Source of the DNA: JBKPDV01 sp046728075
Lineage (GTDB): Bacteria; Acidobacteriota; Thermoanaerobaculia; UBA5066; Gp7-AA6
Reading direction: 5' to 3'
Assembly (NCBI GenBank): GCA_046728075.1
Contig: JBKPDV010000271.1
Location: 1-18,149 of the forward strand
DNA: 18,149 bases
A model generated the notes under the pieces. The model was given only the letters and a program-made list of their open reading frames with translations. It had not been told where the DNA came from and searched no databases. The position numbers were made by a program, and so were the translations under genes. Position 1 is the stretch's first letter; each line of letters starts with the position of its first letter. Shown in pieces: positions 6,287 through 13,945 of this stretch.

Positions 6287-8478
6287 TATGGAAGTGTGAA
6301 GCTGGCCGAGGCGACGTTGCGGGCGGCGTCGGTGACCCGGATGAGGAGGAATGCTCCCTTCAGCTTCGGGTCGAATCGAATGAGATAAGACTCTTTCGGG
6401 GAGTCCGACAGCCCGTCCTTTGGCTCGACACGCACCCATTCCTTCGCGTCGATGGAGTACTCCGCTTCCTGGATCGGCGAGGACGCGTCGGCCGCTTCGA
6501 ACTCGAAAGTGCCGGCGCCGCTCGCGATCTTTCGAATAACGGGAGGAGTGTTGTCGACCCGCACCGGGGAGCTTTCCCTCTGCACCGTCCTCGGCTCTTC
6601 AGGATTGGACTCTGCGTCCGAGGCGGTGAGGCGGAAGACGTAGTCCCCGTCCGGAAGTGTCCCGGTGTCGAAGGAGTAGAAGTTTTCCTTGAGCGTCTTT
6701 CTCAGCGGGAGCCATCGTTCCGACCCGACGGGCCGGAATTCCAGATCAAACGTCAAAGGATCTCCGTCCGGATCGGACGCCTTCCAGGTCAAGGTTCGAT
6801 AGCCTTTGCGCAGGAGGCGGCGGGGCGGCGTTTCCGCTTTGGACTCTTCCAGACTCGTGAAGATCCCCTTGTCGTCGGCCGCCGTGGTCTCGAAGACATT
6901 CGCGCCTCCCGACGCGGCGCGCGCAAACACTTCGGAAGGGCCGAGCGCGAGCAGGGCATCGATCACCGGCATCGCGTTGCGGTTGCGATACGCGACCTCG
7001 ACACGGCGAATCGTCGGCGAGGACGTGCCGTCGGAAGACATCTTCACCTTCCACTGGACATAGCGGCCCGGCGGGGCCTCCAGGACGGCCGCCGGACTTG
7101 CGGCTGCGTACGAAGACCACGGGCTCCAGGTCGAATCCGGGGTGCTGGATTCACCCGAGCGGAATGAAAACGCCACCCTTGACCCCGCCGCCGCGTCGCC
7201 TTCCCAGCGGAAGACGCCAAACCGACTCGTCCGGCCTGTGTCCTTGACAGCAGAGACGTACTCGCCCTCGCGGGGGCCATCGCTCAAGCGGTAGAGCGCC
7301 GCCGCGGAATTCGTTCCGATCGCGTCGCCGGCGAGAACAGTGACCTGCTTCTCGTCGAACGTTCGGTCGAGCGCCCAGCGGTTCGAGCCCAGGCGATAGA
7401 GCTTCCCATTGGGTCCGGTCGCGGCGAAGACACTCGCCTTCTCGCCGTCCGACTGCAACGCGAAGACCAGCTCCTCCGAGCTCGTCCAGATGGGACGTGG
7501 CGCCTCCCCCTCTTCGAAGAGAAGCACCTCGGAGGAGTAACCGCCTCCCTTGCCGCCTGGCCGGGCGGGCGCCAGGCGAGGGGCGGAAACGCTGACCGTG
7601 ACCTCGGGCTTGTCCTTCGCGTCGTCATCCTCACGCGCGTTGGCGGAGCGAGCAGGCTTGGCGGCTGGAGCGGCGGCAGGCGCGGAGATCGGCTCGTTGC
7701 CGGGCGAGGCGATATCGGCCGAGCCGGCCGCCACCCAGACCCTGCCGTCCAAGCCCGCTGCGATCGCCGTGACCTCTGTCTTCGATGAATCGTAGAGTGT
7801 GCGAACCGCCCCGCTCTTGTCGATGCGCAGCACGAGGCCGCTGCCCGACGTGCCGACCCAAAGGCGCCCCTCCCGGTCGACGGAGAGAGCCCGGACATGC
7901 GCATCCGGCGTGGCGTGAATTTTCTCGCCATGCGTGGCCGAAGCGACGCGGTGGATCTCACCGGGCAGGCCCGTCCCGACGCAGAGACTTCCGTTCCAGA
8001 AAACGAGCGCCCACACGTACTGCGCCTTCGGCTGGTAAAAGAGGGAAAACTTCCCCGTCGGCTCGATCCGGTAGACGCGTGCGCCGGGCGCGGTGCCCGC
8101 ATAAACGGCTCCGTCGGGACCAAGAGCCAGCGCAGTGACCTCCTTCTCCGGGAGTGTCGCTAGAATTTCCACCTTGCCGCCCGAGGCTCGAAGGACATGT
8201 CCCGCCTCGCCCGTGGCGAGGTAGATCGTCCCATCTTTGGCGCGGACTCCCGCATACAGGGCGGCCTCCGTAAGACCGCCGAGCTGCCGCGACTGGCGGG
8301 AAAGAAGGAGCGACCCTTCCATCGTCACGGCGACGCCGCGAGCCTCTCCCGCGGAGAAGTCCGAAGCGGAGTCGCAAACCCAGATCTTCGTTCCGGCCGC
8401 GGCCGCGACGGAGACCCATCCCCAAGCGGGCAAGAGCGCCGCCACCAGGACGCGCCGGAGACGCCGGGAGGGGCTCAC
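6286..8478 (-). CDS. Secreted beta-propeller protein with C-terminal Ig/FN3-like domains, function unknown
   Basis: I place the start at GTG 8478, which overlaps the upstream stop by 4 nt (GTGA) and gives 730 residues. The N-terminus MSPSRRLRRVLVAALLPAW followed by VSVAAAA is a good signal peptide (about 1-28). Propeller-type repeats follow, with recurring blades such as DGTIYLATGEAGHVLR, DGAVYAGTAPGARVYR and EGRLWVGTSGSGLVLR (about 60-275). An Ala/Pro/charged linker (about 285-330) and further blades follow. The C-terminal half has sandwich-type modules, including TLTWKASDPDGDPLTFDLEF (about 575-595), VDNTPPVI and YSIDAKEWVRVEP. No catalytic motif is visible. It is coupled to the S55 gene, so the two products probably act together outside the cytoplasm. 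I do not recognise a named family member. An open frame extends upstream to 9120, but it overlaps the S55 gene and is an artefact. Confidence 0.85.
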   Translation of the reverse strand: MSPSRRLRRVLVAALLPAWGWVSVAAAAGTKIWVCDSASDFSAGEARGVAVTMEGSLLLSRQSRQLGGLTEAALYAGVRAKDGTIYLATGEAGHVLRASGGKVEILATLPEKEVTALALGPDGAVYAGTAPGARVYRIEPTGKFSLFYQPKAQYVWALVFWNGSLCVGTGLPGEIHRVASATHGEKIHATPDAHVRALSVDREGRLWVGTSGSGLVLRIDKSGAVRTLYDSSKTEVTAIAAGLDGRVWVAAGSADIASPGNEPISAPAAAPAAKPARSANAREDDDAKDKPEVTVSVSAPRLAPARPGGKGGGYSSEVLLFEEGEAPRPIWTSSEELVFALQSDGEKASVFAATGPNGKLYRLGSNRWALDRTFDEKQVTVLAGDAIGTNSAAALYRLSDGPREGEYVSAVKDTGRTSRFGVFRWEGDAAAGSRVAFSFRSGESSTPDSTWSPWSSYAAASPAAVLEAPPGRYVQWKVKMSSDGTSSPTIRRVEVAYRNRNAMPVIDALLALGPSEVFARAASGGANVFETTAADDKGIFTSLEESKAETPPRRLLRKGYRTLTWKASDPDGDPLTFDLEFRPVGSERWLPLRKTLKENFYSFDTGTLPDGDYVFRLTASDAESNPEEPRTVQRESSPVRVDNTPPVIRKIASGAGTFEFEAADASSPIQEAEYSIDAKEWVRVEPKDGLSDSPKESYLIRFDPKLKGAFLLIRVTDAARNVASASFTLP

Positions 8479-10370
8479 CAGATCCTGGGCTGGACGTCGA
8501 TCCGCAGCCGCACCGAACCGGAGACAGGGATCGGCTGCTCGATCGACTCGGATTGAAGTCGGAGGTAGGACAGGTCGGGAGTGGCCTGCTCGCCCGGTCC
8601 GCGGTCGCGCAGAACAGCAACGACGGATGGCGGAAGGGCCGGCAGCGGCTCCCCAACGACGATCGCGCCCGGCGACCGACGGTACGCGAGCAGATTCAAG
8701 CTGTTGGGCGGCCGAATACGCCCGAGGAAATCGAGAACCTGCTCGAGCGAGTGGGGATCGGAAGGCATGAGCCCCAGGTCGTATGCGGTCGCCGACGAGC
8801 CGTCGCCGACGAAGACCATCAGCGGTCCAGGCGGCGTATCCGCGGGCACTTTCAGCGTCATCACGACCCGGCGCGAGCTGCCTCGGAAGTCGACGAGGTC
8901 CACCCAGACGGGGACCTCTTCTCCGGGCCGCACCCGCTCTTTCTGCGCTTCCACGTGGACGATGCGCGCGTTCTGCAGACGGTCCGAGTGGGCGATCTCG
9001 ATATCGATCCCGGTAATCGTCAGATCCCGGAATTCGTTGGCCATCAGGTAATTCGTCAGGAGCGCGAGGGAGGTCACCGCCTCCTCGCGAGCCGCCATCC
9101 CCGAGAAGACGGAGTTCCACTGCACGTCCCGGTCCGTCGTATGGATCGCGGACTTCCAGACGAGCGTGCGCTCACCGGCGCGCTTCTCCAATGTCGTGAC
9201 CACGTTGTCGATCGCGATGGCCGAGAGAATCGGCGTGAGCATCGAGTTGTGCACGGCCTGAAAGTGATACGTCTGCAGCGGAACCTGGTCAGACGAGATC
9301 CGCACGGTAATGGGCACCATCGGCGCCCGCGCGCCGAAGCTTCCCAGGATGCCGGTCGAACGATCCTGCGAGATCGATCCGAGGACGGGGCCCGTCGCCG
9401 CGAATTTGAAGGATCGGAAGACCGAGGGGAGAACGGTCAACACTTCGGCCCGCGCCATCGGCATCGAGACAGGTCCCATGGAGAGGAAGGGATGGCCGAA
9501 CGCCAGCAGCGCATTTCCCTCCACCCACGTCACGGTGCCGGTCGCCGAGAGATCCATGTCTCCGGAGAGAAGCTGCGCGGCGACTGCCGAACCGGGACGC
9601 AAAGCCGTGGCCTCGGCGGACGCGGTCGCGGGTGCGGCGGCCCCTGATGGCACCGCCATCCATCCGGCGCTCTCCGCTACGCGCTCGAACAGCCGGCCGG
9701 GCCCGATGGCGCCGCCGAAAGAGACCGGCAACGGCAGCGGGGTCGCGTCTCCCACAGCCGGGGCGCTGAAGGGGCGAAGCAGCTCCGCGAAGCGCTCGGA
9801 GAAGTGCCCCTGCGCGAAGCTCGCGAGCAGGGCGGTGGTCTGCGCCGCCGATCCGCCGATGGGCACGGGCGGCGCCGCCGGGGCGTGCCGGATGTCGAGC
9901 ATGCTCTGGATGGGAGTGATCCCGCAGATCGGGTCTTTCGAGAACGGCCAGCCGTACGCCAGCGCTCCGACGAGCTTGTCGTCGATGTAGATGGGGCTGC
10001 CGCTCATGCCGGCGATGATTCCGGAATTATCCAGCCCCGCGCCCGAGACGCGCGCGAGAATCAGGTCCTGACGCGGCGCGTACCGCTTGAGCACGCCGAG
10101 GACTTCCACTTCGAAGCGCTGGATTCCGCGCCCATCGCCCAAATCCGAGACGCCGTAGCCCTTCATGCCGGGCGTGATTTTCTCAATGGGCAGGATCTGG
10201 ATCTTCTCGATCGGGATCGGGGCAGGCTTGACCTCCGGCCGCGCGGGTGCCGGCGACCGGACGGGGGACGCGAACGCGGGCAGAGCCAGCAGCCCCCCGA
10301 GGAAGGCCGCGACGGCGACGCGCGCGGAGGCTTTCACAAACTTGCAAACGTCTGTCAGGAACATGTCCAT
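8475..10370 (-). CDS. SpoIVB-type (S55) peptidase-like secreted protein, apparently circularly permuted
   Basis: This 631-residue protein has an N-terminal hydrophobic signal (about 13-35, ending LPAFAS) and a Pro-rich linker. The S55-like region starts at about 65 (TPGMKGYGVSDLGDG). The serine motif reads SGIIAGMSGSPIYIDDKLVG, with S123 the likely nucleophile, followed by ICGITPIQSML. After a low-complexity insert, the histidine-type motif reads LLAFGHPF (H293), then FKFAATGPVLGSISQDRSTG and ILGSFG. In Bacillus subtilis SpoIVB the histidine block comes before the serine block, so the order is reversed here. The position of the SpoIVB catalytic Asp appears to be Ser (S109). The C-terminal 250 residues look like beta-sandwich and are unassigned. 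It could be a protease or an inactive scaffold. It begins the minus-strand block, back to back with tolQ. The start could also be the ATG at 10364. Confidence 0.85.
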   Translation of the reverse strand: MDMFLTDVCKFVKASARVAVAAFLGGLLALPAFASPVRSPAPARPEVKPAPIPIEKIQILPIEKITPGMKGYGVSDLGDGRGIQRFEVEVLGVLKRYAPRQDLILARVSGAGLDNSGIIAGMSGSPIYIDDKLVGALAYGWPFSKDPICGITPIQSMLDIRHAPAAPPVPIGGSAAQTTALLASFAQGHFSERFAELLRPFSAPAVGDATPLPLPVSFGGAIGPGRLFERVAESAGWMAVPSGAAAPATASAEATALRPGSAVAAQLLSGDMDLSATGTVTWVEGNALLAFGHPFLSMGPVSMPMARAEVLTVLPSVFRSFKFAATGPVLGSISQDRSTGILGSFGARAPMVPITVRISSDQVPLQTYHFQAVHNSMLTPILSAIAIDNVVTTLEKRAGERTLVWKSAIHTTDRDVQWNSVFSGMAAREEAVTSLALLTNYLMANEFRDLTITGIDIEIAHSDRLQNARIVHVEAQKERVRPGEEVPVWVDLVDFRGSSRRVVMTLKVPADTPPGPLMVFVGDGSSATAYDLGLMPSDPHSLEQVLDFLGRIRPPNSLNLLAYRRSPGAIVVGEPLPALPPSVVAVLRDRGPGEQATPDLSYLRLQSESIEQPIPVSGSVRLRIDVQPRIW

Positions 10371-10375
10371 TCCCT

Positions 10376-10404
10376 TTGACCCTCTCCTATGCGTATGTTA
10401 CGTT
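10376..10404 (+). promoter_or_regulatory. Weak candidate promoter for the tol-pal operon
   Basis: TTGACC (10376-10381) is a good -35 box. With a 17-nt spacer the -10 would be TACGTT (10399-10404), which matches only three of six consensus positions. It would leave almost no leader before the ATG at 10413 and would exclude a start at 10389. The whole divergent gap to the S55 gene is under 45 bp, so promoters for both directions must overlap the coding starts. Confidence 0.25.
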
Positions 10405-10412
10405 CCGAACGA

Positions 10413-11162
10413 ATGATGTTGGTCCTCTGGCAGCCCGTACGGGGCGAGAGTCTCCCCGGCGGACAAGACTCCCTTCTCACATTCTTCAAAGAGACCGGCC
10501 CCACCGCCAAGGTTGTCCTGGCGATTCTGTTTTTCTTCTCACTGGTGTCCTGGATCATCATTTTCGCAAAATTTCTCCGGTTACGCCGGATCACGAGCCA
10601 ATCCGAGAAATTTGTCGCGTTTTTCCGCAAGTCCAAGCGCTTTTCCGAGGTCAACACGATCGCCACCCAGTTAACCGATACTCCTCTCACGACTCTCTTT
10701 AAGGCCGGTTACGCCGAGTTAGACGCCCAGGTTAAGGCCAATCGGCCCGAGGATCCCGGCGTGACGGCGTCAGGGGCGTCGGCGGGAAAACTCCTGATCA
10801 AGAACATCGCCGGGGTCGAGCGGGCCCTCGAACGCGCGATCGGTGTGGAGATGTCCCGCCTGACCAGGTTCATGACGTTTCTCGCGACGACCGCATCCGC
10901 CTGCCCGTTCATCGGGCTCTTTGGAACGGTTTGGGGAATCATGGTGGCCTTTCGGGCCATCGGGCAAACCGGATCGACGTCGATCGCCGCCGTGGCGCCG
11001 GGAATCTCCGAGGCGCTGATCAATACGGCCGCGGGCCTGGCGGCCGCAATCCCGGCTCTGATCTTTTACAACTACTTCATGGGGAAGGTCCGGCAGCAGC
11101 GCGCGGGAATGGAGGATTTTGCCCTGGAGTTCATCAACCTGGCGGAACGGAACTTTACATAG
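10413..11162 (+). CDS. tolQ: TolQ, proton-channel subunit of the Tol-Pal system (MotA/TolQ/ExbB family)
   Basis: TolQ is an inner-membrane protein. With TolR it uses the proton motive force to energise TolA during outer-membrane constriction at division. It has a first transmembrane helix (VVLAILFFFSLVSWIIIFAKF), a cytoplasmic domain, and the hallmark second and third helices with ACPFIGLFGTVWGIMVAFRAI and APGISEALINTAAGLAAAIPALI. The ATG at 10413 gives 249 residues (MMLVLWQP...). In-frame ATGs at 10389 and 10395 would add eight or six residues. None has a Shine-Dalgarno sequence, so the start is uncertain. ExbB is the close alternative, but the complete tol gene order following settles it. 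Confidence 0.93.
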   Translation: MMLVLWQPVRGESLPGGQDSLLTFFKETGPTAKVVLAILFFFSLVSWIIIFAKFLRLRRITSQSEKFVAFFRKSKRFSEVNTIATQLTDTPLTTLFKAGYAELDAQVKANRPEDPGVTASGASAGKLLIKNIAGVERALERAIGVEMSRLTRFMTFLATTASACPFIGLFGTVWGIMVAFRAIGQTGSTSIAAVAPGISEALINTAAGLAAAIPALIFYNYFMGKVRQQRAGMEDFALEFINLAERNFT

Positions 11163-11217
11163 AGAGCCGGTGTCCGTAATGAGAAACGAAACATGACCCA
11201 ACCGATGTGGAATCTGT

Positions 11218-11252
11218 CCTACCGACTACCGACTATCGACTACTGACTTCTC
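11218..11252. repeat. Heptamer array C, five direct units (tolQ-tolR gap)
   Basis: Five consecutive 7-bp units end directly at the tolR start: CCTACCG at 11218, ACTACCG at 11225, ACTATCG at 11232, ACTACTG at 11239 and ACTTCTC at 11246. No convincing inverted partner exists; the sequence CGGTGTCCGTAATG at 11168-11181 may be a decayed one. The rest of the 91-bp gap (11163-11217) holds nothing I recognise. The array occupies the place where a tolR ribosome-binding site would be. Confidence 0.75.
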
Positions 11253-11253
11253 G

Positions 11254-11682
11254 ATGGCTTTTCAGCGACAGAGCGGCGACCCTTTCGACCACCTCGCCGA
11301 CATCAATGTCACGCCGTTGGTCGATGTCATGCTGGTGCTGCTCATCATCTTCATGGTGACCGCGCCGATGATGCACCAGGGCGTCTCGGTCGCTCTCCCC
11401 AAGACGGCAACAACGAACCTTCCGACGGGAGTGGAGGATCCGATCATCCTCTCCATCACGCGCGAAGGTCTCTACTACATCAACGAGACGCCGGTGGCGC
11501 GGGGCTTGCTTAGAGATCGTCTCCGGGCTCTCCTGCGCATGCGCAAGGACCGCACGGTTTTCCTCAAGGCGGATCGAGCGCTTTCATACGGGACGGTGGT
11601 CGAAACCCTGGACATTCTCAATCGCATGGGCGTCGAAAGCCTGGGAATGATCACGGAGACGCCGTTATCGGCGAAGAGATGA
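11254..11682 (+). CDS. tolR: TolR, TolA-energising subunit of the Tol-Pal system (ExbD/TolR family)
   Basis: The 142-residue protein has a short cytoplasmic N-terminus, one transmembrane helix (about 21-40) and a periplasmic ExbD/TolR domain. The membrane segment begins DINVTPLVDVMLVLLIIFMV, with the conserved proton-path Asp at D24. The periplasmic part has LSITREGLYYINETPV and FLKADRALSYGTVVETLDIL, both typical of the family. It works as a dimer inside a TolQ pentamer. The start follows a heptamer array, and no Shine-Dalgarno sequence is visible. The gene lies between tolQ and tolA in the usual order. Confidence 0.95.
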   Translation: MAFQRQSGDPFDHLADINVTPLVDVMLVLLIIFMVTAPMMHQGVSVALPKTATTNLPTGVEDPIILSITREGLYYINETPVARGLLRDRLRALLRMRKDRTVFLKADRALSYGTVVETLDILNRMGVESLGMITETPLSAKR

Positions 11683-11690
11683 AAGTGAGT

Positions 11691-11760
11691 TATCAGTTCT
11701 CAGTTTTCAGTTGTCAGTTCCGGAAACTGAAAACTGATCACTGAAAACTGAAAACTACCC
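11691..11760. repeat. Heptamer array D, ten units in one register, hairpin (tolR-tolA gap)
   Basis: The 79-bp gap holds exactly ten 7-bp units in a single register. Units one to four follow NNTCAGT (TATCAGT, 11691; TCTCAGT, 11698; TTTCAGT, 11705; TGTCAGT, 11712). The centre is TCCGGAA (11719). Units six to nine follow ACTGANN (ACTGAAA at 11726, 11740 and 11747; ACTGATC at 11733), and ACTACCC (11754) ends two bases before the tolA ATG. The two halves are complementary about TCCGGA and would fold as a long AT-rich hairpin. It is the cleanest example in the window. Confidence 0.9.
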
Positions 11761-11761
11761 A

Positions 11762-12496
11762 ATGGACGCCGTCGGCCACATTCTCGCCACTCGCCAGCGC
11801 GAAGACTCCGTTCCCTGGGCAGCGGGAGCCGCCCTCGCGGGCCTGCTCCACGCGGGCCTTCTGGCGGCCGTGCTGCTCTCGAGCCTCGCGCATCCGCTTC
11901 GCTACGTGCCCTCTCGCATGGTGGCGGTTCGAATCGTTCAGGCGGGAACGCTGCGTGGAGGGGCCGTGCGCGCGGCGCCAGAACCGCAAAAGCCGAAGAT
12001 CGCGAAACCGCCCGAGGACGCTCCGCCGCCTCCGACGGAGAAGGCTGTTCTGCTGCCGGCAAAGGAGAAGCCCAAACCCGTCCCGCCGGCGCCGTCCTCC
12101 CCCTCCGCGCGCAAGAGTTCGGAGAGCCCGCTCCCCGCTCCCGCCCCTGGCGCCGGAAAGGGCGAGCCCGGCCCGGCCGGCGCCGGCGGTTCGTTCGGAG
12201 TCAGCGGCGCCACCTTCGATCAGCCCAATTTCAACTATTCGTACTACATCGAGCGGATGCTCGTGACGATCGGCACGAACTGGTTCAAGCCGGCCCTGTC
12301 TGTGAGCACCTCCCCGATCATCCGATTCCGTATCTCGCGGGACGGCTCGATCGGCGAAGCCGAGGTGGAACGCAGCAGCGGCATGCCGTTCGTCGACCGG
12401 GCCGCCCTGCGCGCCGTGCTCGCCTCGACCCCTCTGCCACCCTTGCCGTCCGAATTCGCCGGCGATCATCTCGGCGTCCATCTGATTTTCGAATGA
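11762..12496 (+). CDS. tolA: TolA/TonB-like energy-transducing protein of the Tol-Pal system
   Basis: This 244-residue protein has the TolA/TonB plan. A cytoplasmic N-terminus leads to one membrane anchor (about 20-42, AGAALAGLLHAGLLAAVLLS). A Pro/Ala/Lys-rich periplasmic spacer follows (about 70-150), then a C-terminal TonB-type domain (about 155-244) with NWFKPALSVSTSPIIRFRIS, DGSIGEAEVERSSG and FVDRAALRAVLAS. It spans the periplasm to contact TolB/Pal at the outer membrane. The C-terminal domain resembles TonB more than E. coli TolA, as is usual outside Proteobacteria; its place between tolR and tolB supports the TolA role. Its start lies two bases after array D without a Shine-Dalgarno sequence. 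Its stop overlaps tolB by 4 nt. Confidence 0.88.
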   Translation: MDAVGHILATRQREDSVPWAAGAALAGLLHAGLLAAVLLSSLAHPLRYVPSRMVAVRIVQAGTLRGGAVRAAPEPQKPKIAKPPEDAPPPPTEKAVLLPAKEKPKPVPPAPSSPSARKSSESPLPAPAPGAGKGEPGPAGAGGSFGVSGATFDQPNFNYSYYIERMLVTIGTNWFKPALSVSTSPIIRFRISRDGSIGEAEVERSSGMPFVDRAALRAVLASTPLPPLPSEFAGDHLGVHLIFE

Positions 12497-13860
12497 CGTT
12501 CTCTTCCACATCTCTTCACCCACCGAGCCGGTCGCGCCGCAAGCGCCTCCGCTTCTTCTTTTCCTTCGCGGCCGCGGCTTTTGCGGTCACCGTGTCCGCA
12601 CGCGGTCAGCAACCCGCTCCGATTCCGACGGCGGCGCCCGGCGGTGGAATCACGCTCAAGATCACGAAGGAAGGAGGCAGACGCGCGCCGCTCGCCGTGC
12701 CGCCGCTGACCATCGCGGGCATGGTCGCCCTCCAGTCGAAGGTCATCGACCCCTTTACAGCAACGCTCCGGTCAGATCTCGAATACGCGCAGGTCTTCAC
12801 GGTGGTGGACCCCGCGCTCTATCCGGCGGGCTTTCGCGAGATCGGCGCCCCGCAGGCGGCGGATCGGTGGATCGGAACGGGCGCCGAATACCTCGTGGAC
12901 ACGCGTGGAGACGTTGCCGGAGACCGGGTCTCGATCGAGGCCCGCGTCTGGGACTTGAAGTCGCGCAAGATGTTTTTTGGGCGGCGCTACTCCGGCGGAG
13001 TCGCCTACGTCGAGCGCGTGGCGCACACGCTGGCCAATGACATCGTCAAGGAGTTCACCGGCCAAAACGGGCCTTTTCTGTCGACCATCGTCTTCGTCTC
13101 CGACCGCGACGGCGCGAAGGAGCTCTACGGGATGGATTTCGACGGCCGCAATCCGCGCCGTCTGACAGCTCACAAGTCCCTCGTGCTGAACCCCGATGCC
13201 CGCGCGGGAAAGATCGTCTTCACCAGTTACCTCCATCGGTTTCCGCAAATCTGGACGATGTCCGCGGACGGGAGCGCCCAGAAAGAGCTGACGACAAGCC
13301 TGGAATTGAACGCCTCGCCGGCCCTGTCGCCGGACGGCTCCCAGATCGCCTTCGCGGGCTCCTCGCGCGGCAACGTGGACATCTACGTGATGAGCGCCTC
13401 CGGAGGCGCCGCGCGCCGGCTGACCACGACGCATTCACTCGAGGCGTCTCCCGACTGGTCGCCGACGGGCCGGCAAATCGCCTACACGTCGGACCAGACA
13501 GGGACACCCCAGATCTGGATCATGGACGTGGAGGGAACAAACGCCCGCCGGCTGACCTTCGCGGGCAACTGGAACGACGAAGTCGCCTGGTCTCCACGCG
13601 GCGACCGGATCGCCTTCGCCTGCCGCAACGAGGGGGACTTCAACATCTGTGTGATGGACGTGGCGACCGGCGCCACGCTGCAGCTCACTTCCGATGGATC
13701 CAACGGTCACCCGGCATGGTCCCCGGACGGAGAAAAAGTCGTCTATCAGAGCCGCCGGGGGGGCCGCACCCAGATCTATACGATGGACGCGATCGACGGA
13801 GGCAACAAGAAGGTGCTGACCGAGGGCTCAAACAATATGCAGCCTGTGTGGATGCCGTGA
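12493..13860 (+). CDS. tolB: TolB, periplasmic beta-propeller protein of the Tol-Pal system
   Basis: The 455-residue protein has a basic N-terminus and a hydrophobic export signal (about 14-37, RSRRKRLRFFFSFAAAAFAV). A TolB N-terminal alpha/beta domain follows (about 45-190), including SDLEYAQVFTVVDPALY and GAEYLVDTRGDV. The C-terminal half is a propeller of PD40-type repeats: ASPALSPDGSQIAFAGSSRG, ASPDWSPTGRQIAYTSDQTG, DEVAWSPRGDRIAFACRNEG and GHPAWSPDGEKVVYQSRRGG. TolB binds Pal and the TolA C-terminus. Length fits the family. The ATG overlaps the tolA stop by 4 nt (ATGA), so expression is probably coupled. Confidence 0.96.
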   Translation: MTFSSTSLHPPSRSRRKRLRFFFSFAAAAFAVTVSARGQQPAPIPTAAPGGGITLKITKEGGRRAPLAVPPLTIAGMVALQSKVIDPFTATLRSDLEYAQVFTVVDPALYPAGFREIGAPQAADRWIGTGAEYLVDTRGDVAGDRVSIEARVWDLKSRKMFFGRRYSGGVAYVERVAHTLANDIVKEFTGQNGPFLSTIVFVSDRDGAKELYGMDFDGRNPRRLTAHKSLVLNPDARAGKIVFTSYLHRFPQIWTMSADGSAQKELTTSLELNASPALSPDGSQIAFAGSSRGNVDIYVMSASGGAARRLTTTHSLEASPDWSPTGRQIAYTSDQTGTPQIWIMDVEGTNARRLTFAGNWNDEVAWSPRGDRIAFACRNEGDFNICVMDVATGATLQLTSDGSNGHPAWSPDGEKVVYQSRRGGRTQIYTMDAIDGGNKKVLTEGSNNMQPVWMP

Positions 13861-13862
13861 TC

Positions 13863-13882
13863 GCGGGCTGCCCGCTTTTGTT
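13863..13882 (+). terminator. Short GC hairpin with T-run after tolB
   Basis: GCGGG (13863-13867) pairs with CCCGC (13871-13875) around the loop CTG, and TTTTGTT follows. This is the form of an intrinsic terminator or attenuator, but a 5-bp stem is short, so it may be leaky. It begins three bases after the tolB stop codon. Confidence 0.45.
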
Positions 13883-13887
13883 ATATT
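13879..13887 (+). promoter_or_regulatory. Extended -10 promoter candidate for pal
   Basis: TGTTATATT fits the extended -10 pattern TGnTATAAT with one mismatch. No -35 box is visible at the usual spacing, which extended -10 promoters can do without. Transcription would start near 13894, leaving a leader of about 50 nt before the pal ATG. Its place directly after a hairpin/T-run suggests separate, stronger expression of pal and cpoB. Confidence 0.4.
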
Positions 13888-13945
13888 GATGGTTCGCGAT
13901 GGAGCCCTGTGCGGGTGCACGCTCAACCATCGAAGGAGAGGGAGA

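Noticed and set aside
8479..9120. Upstream extension of the propeller protein to 944 residues
   Set aside because: It lies wholly inside the S55 gene on the same strand in another frame, is rich in Arg/Gly/Ala, and the GTG at 8478 gives a proper signal peptide and a GTGA overlap.
8553..9647. 364-codon plus-strand open frame opposite the S55 gene
   Set aside because: Antisense shadow with a charged, domain-free product; the minus strand holds the recognisable protein.
11691..11760. CRISPR-like or direct-repeat locus
   Set aside because: Units are 7 bp with no spacers, the halves are inverted, and no cas genes are present.
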